From the NCBI GenBank assembly GCA_020199975.1, contig JAIVJP010000293.1, positions 1 to 10,128 of the forward strand: a stretch of 10,128 nt of DNA. The letters are read 5' to 3'. Both the position numbers and the translations under genes were made by a program. This document shows, piece after piece, positions 5,648 to 10,128 of this stretch (position 1 is its first letter; every line of letters begins with the position of its first letter). The notes beneath the pieces were generated by a model, which saw only the letters and a program-made list of their open reading frames with translations, searched no databases and had not been told where the DNA came from. The DNA comes from Acidobacteriota bacterium. GTDB taxonomy: Bacteria; Acidobacteriota; Blastocatellia; Pyrinomonadales; Pyrinomonadaceae.

Positions 5648-7565
5648 CCGAAGTCTCAATGCGGCGCGGGGTTTCGATAAAGCTTTCGTGCCAGAGTTCA
5701 AACATCAGCAGCGTCCAGAGCAGCTTGCGATGATTGGCTACGCCCCGTTCGTGTTCGTCCTGCAGACGCGTTATGTATTCAGGATTGAAAACACCGGCCC
5801 GGCGCACGCGTTCAGGTGACAGCAGATCTCGTGCGAGGGGCCGCAGCTTTCCCTTCAGCCATTCGGCGACCGGAAGACCAAAACCCTTTTTGCTTCTGCG
5901 TGTCACAAATGGAGGTAAGAGATCTGCGACGGCGCGTTTGAGGATGTACTTCGTTTTCCGGCCTCTCAACTTGTAATGTGCGGGCAGTGAAGCAGCGTAT
6001 TCAGCCACCCGGCGATCGAGGAATGGCGCGCGCACTTCCAACGAGACAGCCATACTGGCGCGATCGACCTTCGTCAAAATGTCTTCCGCAAGATAAAGTC
6101 TGGTGTCGAGGTTCTGCATGCGTTCGACAATATCGTCGGCGTCACACTCAGCAAGCATGCCGCGCGCATCTCTATAAACGTCGCCATCACTGGCCTGCAA
6201 CGCATCTGGAGTCAGCAACTGCTCATGCTCCTCGGGCGTGAAAGAGCCAAACCAAATGTGATGGCGTGCCACGGGATCATACTTCGCCCCGGTGATGAAT
6301 CTGAGCGCCTTATAGTCAAAAGAAAGATTCTTGGTTTTGACCGGAAGCAGGTGAACAAGAGGTTCGATAACCGCGCTTTTCAGCGGCCCGGGAACGCGCG
6401 CGTAAATTTCCGCCAGCCGATGTCCCCAGTACATCGGGTATCCGGCAAAGAGTTCATCCCCGCCATCGCCGCCCAGCGCGACAGTTACATGCTTGCGAGT
6501 AAAGCGGGAAAGCAGATACGTAGGCACCAGAGAGGAATCACTGAAAGGTTCATCCATCCAGGAGCCGATGTCACCGACGAGGTTTGCCGCCAGGTTGGCG
6601 CTCAAACGTTCCTCGTGGTGATCGGTGCCGAGAAACTTCGCCACTGCTCGCGCATATGAGGATTCGTCGAAAGAAGACTCCGCGAACGAGATCGAAAACG
6701 TTTTGACCGCTTCCGAGGAAGCCCGCACAGCCAGTGCGGTCACCGCGGATGAATCGACGCCGCCGGAAAGCAACACTCCCAGAGGCACGTCGGAAACCAA
6801 ACGCATACTTACGGAATCGGCCAACAGTTCCCGTAGTCGTTCTGCCGCTTCTTCTTCACGAGGAACGGGTTCTTTCGTTTCATAGCTCAAGCGCCAGTAG
6901 ACCGCAGTCTTGATCTGTCCATTTTCGAGTGTCAGCATGTGTGCGGCCGGCAGCTTGTTTATTCCCTGGTAGATAGAGAGTGGGGCTGGCACGTAATCGA
7001 AGGAGAGATATTGGCGCAGGGCCTGCACATTGAGCGCGGGGGCAACGGCCGGGTGGGCCAGCAAAGCTTTCGGCTCGGAAGCAAAAATCAGGGTGTTATC
7101 AAAGACGCCCCAATAGAGCGGTTTCTCGCCAAAGCAGTCGCGGGCGATGAGTAGTCTGCGTCGCCGGGAATCCCACAGAGCGAAGGCAAACATGCCGTTG
7201 AGATGGTAAACCATCTCCTGACCATACTCTTCATAGAGATGCGGGAGGACTTCAGTATCGGAAGCGCTGCGGAATGAGTGGCCGCGTTTTTTCAGGTCGG
7301 AGCGCAACTGGCGATAGTTGTAGATCTCGCCGTTGAGGATCACCGCGACACTCTGGTCTTCGTTGAATACGGGTTGCTCGCCAGTTACCAGATCGATTAT
7401 AGCGAGGCGGCGCATTCCCAGGGCCACGCCAGTGGAGACTAGCAACCCTTCTGAGTCAGGCCCGCGATGAACCATGCGCTCACACATGGCATGCAGCAGT
7501 TCGTTCGCGCCATCGGGAGGCGGCGTGCGCGAATCAAGACTGGCCCAACCGGTTATTCCACACAT
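5631..7565 (-). CDS. asnB: Asparagine synthase-like glutamine amidotransferase (AsnB family)
   Basis: Class II glutamine-dependent amidotransferase, 644 residues. The start is ATG 7563-7565 and not an upstream in-frame codon, because cleavage of Met must expose Cys2 of MCGITGW as the N-terminal nucleophile. The glutaminase domain (about 1-200) shows RGPDSEG (34-40), NGEIYN (79-84 region) and FALWD (127-132). The C-terminal synthetase domain shows the ATP-pyrophosphatase loop LSGGVDSS (266-273), GGDGGDELFAGY (365-376) and SLEVRAPFLD. Ammonia from glutamine would be used on an adenylated carboxylate: aspartate in true AsnB, but in polysaccharide loci such paralogues are thought to amidate uronic acids or other precursors. 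With a diacetamido-uronate pathway nearby, uronamide formation is a reasonable inference. The last codons (GTA GGC AGT AGG CAG TAG) come from the heptamer array, so the native C-terminus appears replaced. No strong Shine-Dalgarno is seen. Confidence 0.93.
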   Translation of the reverse strand: MCGITGWASLDSRTPPPDGANELLHAMCERMVHRGPDSEGLLVSTGVALGMRRLAIIDLVTGEQPVFNEDQSVAVILNGEIYNYRQLRSDLKKRGHSFRSASDTEVLPHLYEEYGQEMVYHLNGMFAFALWDSRRRRLLIARDCFGEKPLYWGVFDNTLIFASEPKALLAHPAVAPALNVQALRQYLSFDYVPAPLSIYQGINKLPAAHMLTLENGQIKTAVYWRLSYETKEPVPREEEAAERLRELLADSVSMRLVSDVPLGVLLSGGVDSSAVTALAVRASSEAVKTFSISFAESSFDESSYARAVAKFLGTDHHEERLSANLAANLVGDIGSWMDEPFSDSSLVPTYLLSRFTRKHVTVALGGDGGDELFAGYPMYWGHRLAEIYARVPGPLKSAVIEPLVHLLPVKTKNLSFDYKALRFITGAKYDPVARHHIWFGSFTPEEHEQLLTPDALQASDGDVYRDARGMLAECDADDIVERMQNLDTRLYLAEDILTKVDRASMAVSLEVRAPFLDRRVAEYAASLPAHYKLRGRKTKYILKRAVADLLPPFVTRRSKKGFGLPVAEWLKGKLRPLARDLLSPERVRRAGVFNPEYITRLQDEHERGVANHRKLLWTLLMFELWHESFIETPRRIETSVGSRQ

Positions 7566-7680
7566 GGTTTCTGCGGTGATGAGTGTTTTTCGATCTCTCT
7601 CATGATGATTAAATTTGCAGGTAGGGACCTTTGAGACTACTAGTCCTGATTGATCCATTTTAAGTTGAGAGCCGCTCTGG
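7566..7680. other. Leader region between glycosyltransferase remnant and amidotransferase
   Basis: No gene is credible here. The frame in front of the amidotransferase is open back to 7688, but the extra residues are unlike family N-termini and would bury the catalytic cysteine. I see no convincing promoter pair and no terminator. Confidence 0.5.
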
Positions 7681-7708
7681 CTTATCACTTATCACTCATT
7701 ACTTAACA
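7681..7708. repeat. AT-rich heptamer tandem repeat at the glycosyltransferase 3' end
   Basis: Four consecutive 7-base units occur on the plus strand: CTTATCA, CTTATCA, CTCATTA, CTTAACA. The first two are identical and the others differ by one or two bases. The stop codon of the glycosyltransferase remnant (7703-7705) lies in the last unit. The unit has the same length but a different sequence from the CTGCCNN repeats. Confidence 0.75.
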
Positions 7709-8609
7709 CTGTTCTCTAAACCCAATTTTTTCGCGCACGGCGTAGATCGATTTCTGCTGCGACTCGTGATACGTCCGCACCAGCATCTCCGCCAGCAAAC
7801 CCATCAGCAGAAACTGAATGCCCACCGCGAACATCACGATCGCCAGAATCGGCAGTGGCGTTTGCACGAAGTCCGCCTTGTGAAAGAGTTTCATAAAGAT
7901 AGCGTACAAACCCGCCACCACTGATACGAAAAACGCCACCATGCCAAACGAACCGAAAACGTAAATGGGTTTCGTCTGGTAGGAAGCCATGAACTTGATC
8001 GTCATCAGATCAAACACGACTTTGAGGGTGCGCGATAAGCCATACTTCGACTTGCCCATTGTGCGCGGGTGGTGTTCGACCGGGATCTCCGAGACCCGCG
8101 CGCCGGCCCAGGAGGCATAGATCGGAATGAAGCGGTGCATCTCTCCATATAGCCGCACATCCTGGAGAGCCTCGCGCCGATAGGCCTTGAGCGAACAGCC
8201 ATAGTCGTGAAGTGGGACGCCTCCAATCCAGGAAATCAACCTGTTGGCAATCATTGAAGGGATCTTGCGAGTGATCAGCTTGTCCTGGCGATTTTTGCGC
8301 CACCCGGAAACCACATCGTAACCCTCATCGAGCTTATCCAACAGCCGGATGATATCGGCAGGATCATTTTGCAGGTCCGCATCCATCGGTATCAAAACGT
8401 CGCCATGGGCCGCATCAATACCGGCGGCCATTGCGGCGGTCTGACCGTAATAGTTTTGCTAGCGCCTCATCCAGTTTGGCGTGAAGCGGCAGGAGGTTTG
8501 GTTCTTCGTTGTAGACCGGAAGGAAAACGGAGATCTCAGGCGCTTCGGCGCCGCGTGGCAAGGTTTCCAGCTGCCTTCGTGCTGCCACTTCCTGGTCGTA
8601 AACTTTCAT
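7703..8609 (-). pseudogene. GT2 polyprenyl-phosphate glycosyltransferase (DPM1/ArnC/GtrB-like) with internal deletion
   Basis: Family 2 glycosyltransferase that would transfer a sugar from a nucleotide donor to polyprenyl phosphate at the cytoplasmic membrane. The 5' part, from ATG 8607-8609, encodes EISVFLPVYNEEPNLLPL, the classic start of the GT-A fold, and continues to LDEALAK. Near 8448-8456 the sequence jumps, in another frame, to YGQTAAMAAGIDAAHGDVL. The roughly 40-45 residues that normally lie between, with the first acidic motif (DDGS), are missing. Read on its own, the 5' frame stops shortly after. The rest is normal: MDADLQNDP (the second acidic motif), KLDEGYDVVSGWRKNRQD, HPRTMGKSKYGL and two C-terminal membrane segments (about FGMVAFFVSVVAGLYAIF and LPILAIVMFAVGIQFLLMGL). 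The gene is therefore broken unless the assembly collapsed. It lies 25 bases after the methyltransferase; its stop is within a heptamer repeat. Confidence 0.85.
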
Positions 8610-8634
8610 TTATCTTAAACTCTTAAATCAATCT

Positions 8635-9417
8635 CTAATCGGCTCGCCGCGCGACGCAGATAATTGAGACGCCGAAGGGAAACTTCATATGACGCAGCAG
8701 CGCCGCTTCAGCACCGAAAATACTGCCCAGTAGGCCGTTCAAAAATCCCACAGTAATATTGTTTTCAGATGCGGGCCGAAATCCTGTCACGCGCATGAGC
8801 AAGCGGCCGAGCAAAATAGGGACAAAGAAAGTGATGTTCGCGTAGGTTGAGAGTTCGACCTCCAATCCGGCCTGTCGCACAGCCGTCTTGAGGCTGTCGA
8901 GAGTGTAACGGCGGCGGTGATTGCTGATATCGTCCTGGACGCCCCACAGAAACATGAACGCCGGCACGAAAAGCAGCGCGCGACCACCTGGCCGCAGCAC
9001 CCGTCGCATCTCTTGCAAACCGGCGACATCGTTATCAAGGTGCTCGACTACATCGAGTCCGGTAACCAGATCGAAAGATTTGTCTTCGTAAGGAAGATCT
9101 TCCGCTTCACCCTGCCGCACATTTTGAAGACCGCGGGTTTGGCAAAAATCCAAGGCCTCTGCCGAGACATCAACGCCCTCGGCTTCACCGAAGTGGGCAA
9201 GCATTTCAAGATTCGCGCCCGTACCGCAACCGACGTCGAGAATTCGCGGCTGCGGGTTGTTTAGATTTCCGACGATTCTCCTAGCAAAGCTCGAGAGGAT
9301 TCGCCGTCGTCCCACAAACCACCAGTGGCTTCCCTCGACCCGATACATGATCGGATAAGTATGTGGCTGCATCTCCTGCGGCAGAGACTTACGAGTTGTG
9401 TTTGCGCTGCTGGCCAT
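8635..9417 (-). CDS. Class I SAM-dependent methyltransferase
   Basis: A 260-residue methyltransferase of the Methyltransf_11/UbiE-like group. Motif I is RILDVGCGTGANLE (58-71); motif II GVDVSAEALDFC (81-92) holds the acidic residue for the SAM ribose; DLVTGLDVVEHL (116-127) and RVLRPGGRALLFVPA (139-153) give the later strands. HWWFVGRRR (31-39) at the N-terminus and SNHRRRYTLDSL (165-176) are typical of a subgroup often found beside glycosyltransferases of the DPM1 type, as here. The C-terminal region is hydrophobic (TFFVPILLGRLLMRV, 196-210), so contact with the membrane is plausible. The acceptor is unknown; a lipid-linked sugar or glycan precursor is inferred from position. The ATG at 9415-9417 has no Shine-Dalgarno but follows a candidate promoter at short distance. 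Confidence 0.88.
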   Translation of the reverse strand: MASSANTTRKSLPQEMQPHTYPIMYRVEGSHWWFVGRRRILSSFARRIVGNLNNPQPRILDVGCGTGANLEMLAHFGEAEGVDVSAEALDFCQTRGLQNVRQGEAEDLPYEDKSFDLVTGLDVVEHLDNDVAGLQEMRRVLRPGGRALLFVPAFMFLWGVQDDISNHRRRYTLDSLKTAVRQAGLEVELSTYANITFFVPILLGRLLMRVTGFRPASENNITVGFLNGLLGSIFGAEAALLRHMKFPFGVSIICVARRAD

Positions 9418-9434
9418 TTATGATTCTGACTTAG

Positions 9435-9462
9435 TTTATACCGGCTTGGAAAACGCTGTCAT
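9435..9462 (-). promoter_or_regulatory. Candidate sigma-70-type promoter for the methyltransferase
   Basis: On the minus strand ATGACA (9457-9462) and TATAAA (9435-9440) are separated by 16 bases; each differs from the sigma-70 consensus hexamer at one position. Transcription would start near 9428, only about 11 bases before the ATG, giving a nearly leaderless message, consistent with the missing Shine-Dalgarno. Prediction by eye only. Confidence 0.35.
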
Positions 9463-9666
9463 TGTAGAACAAATCGCCGGTGAGCGCTGATGTCTCTATG
9501 ATCAAGGAGAACCCTTGTCGTAAGGCTATGTCGTTCGTTGAGTGCGGTCGCTACCGCTCCCGGTTCTGTATTGAGCAACCATTCAGTTGTTGCGGAGCCA
9601 AGCCTGCACAGATGTCCGACGTAGACGAAGGCTGGACTCGGAGAGTGCGCGGACATACTCCACTCC
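9463..9666. other. Intergenic stretch with no recognised feature
   Basis: Downstream of the epimerase stop. Open frames on both strands here are short and have unnatural composition. A weak imperfect hairpin near 9539-9558 lacks a T-tract on the transcribed strand. I see no RNA gene or terminator. Confidence 0.4.
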
Positions 9667-10128
9667 CTATGAGCAGTTATCCTCCGACCCTTGAAACCAT
9701 TCAACGAACCTGCGAATTCCATCTTCAATCTGAGTTTGTGGATTGTATCCAAGTAAGTGTCGGGCTTTGGTTATGTCGGCAAAGGTTTGGGGCACATCAC
9801 CTGGCTGCAAAGGCTGGGAATCAATGATGGCCTTATGGCCAATCTGTTGTTCCAGCAGAGTGATCAACTCCCTTAGCTCCACCGTGCGCGACTCACCCAA
9901 GTTTATCACCTCGTAGTTGGTCTGATCGAAATCGATAGCGGCACGGACGCCGGCGATGATGTCGTCTATATAGGTGTAGTCGCGGCGAGTTCTACCGTCG
10001 CCAAATACCGGGATCGGCTTGCCCTGGCTGATTAAGCGGACGAACTTATGTATCGCCAGATCCGGACGCTGCCGCGCTCCGTAGACGGTAAAAAACCGCA
10101 AACATACCGATCGCAGATCGTATAAGTG
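9667..10128 (-). CDS. NAD-dependent UDP-sugar 4-epimerase (SDR family), C-terminal part
   Basis: Only the last 153 residues are in the window; the frame is open through position 10128, so the 5' end lies outside. An apparent TTG at 10099-10101 is internal, since the residues before it (HLYDLRSVCLRFFTVYG) continue the family pattern. The segment RFFTVYGARQRPDLAIHKF is diagnostic of extended SDR sugar epimerases, especially UDP-glucuronate 4-epimerase and close GalE-type relatives, followed by GDGRTRRDYTYIDDIIAGV and NLGESRTVELREL. The N-terminal Rossmann motif and the YxxxK catalytic pair are not visible here. Role: interconverts gluco- and galacto-configured nucleotide sugars for the glycan. 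The stop is TAG 9667-9669, followed by 249 bases before the methyltransferase. The exact substrate (uronate or neutral sugar) cannot be settled from this part. Confidence 0.9.
   Translation of the reverse strand, partial: HLYDLRSVCLRFFTVYGARQRPDLAIHKFVRLISQGKPIPVFGDGRTRRDYTYIDDIIAGVRAAIDFDQTNYEVINLGESRTVELRELITLLEQQIGHKAIIDSQPLQPGDVPQTFADITKARHLLGYNPQTQIEDGIRRFVEWFQGSEDNCS

Noticed and set aside
7566..7688. Longer start for the amidotransferase at 7688
   Set aside because: It would put 41 residues ahead of the catalytic cysteine, which must be at position 2 in class II amidotransferases; the added residues look unlike the family.
9539..9558. Hairpin as a terminator after the epimerase
   Set aside because: The stem is short and imperfect, and no T-run follows on the minus strand.
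9459..9752. Minus-strand open frame of 97 codons near the epimerase end
   Set aside because: It overlaps the epimerase 3' end in another frame and shows no motif or ribosome site.

Overview
This window looks like part of a surface-polysaccharide (exopolysaccharide or O-antigen type) biosynthesis locus from a Gram-negative bacterium of medium-high GC content. Protein style, GC level and repeat types remind me of Acidobacteriota (Blastocatellia-like), but that placement is an inference from general impression and not from a marker gene. Every credible gene lies on the minus strand, so transcription runs from high to low coordinates.

Layout in transcription order: a UDP-sugar 4-epimerase type SDR enzyme entering from the right edge (9667-10128, 5' end outside the window); a 249-base gap with a candidate promoter; a class I SAM methyltransferase (8635-9417); a GT2 polyprenyl-phosphate-type glycosyltransferase broken by an internal deletion (7703-8609); an asparagine-synthase-like amidotransferase (5631-7565); a repeat-rich interval with an inverted-repeat element (5353-5536) and a gene-end fragment (5250-5352); a six-hairpin (alpha/alpha)-barrel protein (4055-5242); the shrunken remnant of an M16 metallopeptidase (3419-4036); a REPIN-like inverted-repeat element (3282-3418); and a tight trio of hexapeptide N-acyltransferase (2773-3276), Gfo/Idh/MocA dehydrogenase (1728-2750) and DegT/DnrJ aminotransferase (475-1731). 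A frameshifted four-helix-bundle (S23/IVS-type) gene (73-410) closes the window.

The trio matches the WbpB/WbpE/WbpD (WlbA/WlbC/WlbB) route: oxidation at C3 of UDP-GlcNAcA, transamination and N-acetylation to UDP-2,3-diacetamido-2,3-dideoxy-glucuronate. The epimerase, methyltransferase, glycosyltransferase and amidotransferase are typical partners for making, decorating and assembling such a glycan. The UDP-GlcNAc 6-dehydrogenase (WbpA) that would supply the substrate is not in the window.

The most unusual aspect is decay and repeat invasion. Tandem repeats built from 7-base units lie at the 3' ends of four genes. In one they supply a 48-residue C-terminal tail, in another the stop codon itself, and in a third they abut or contain the stop. 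Two separate inverted-repeat elements lie at gene borders, and at least four genes are frameshifted, deleted or reduced to fragments. I see no CRISPR array, tRNA, rRNA, transposase gene or defence system here.
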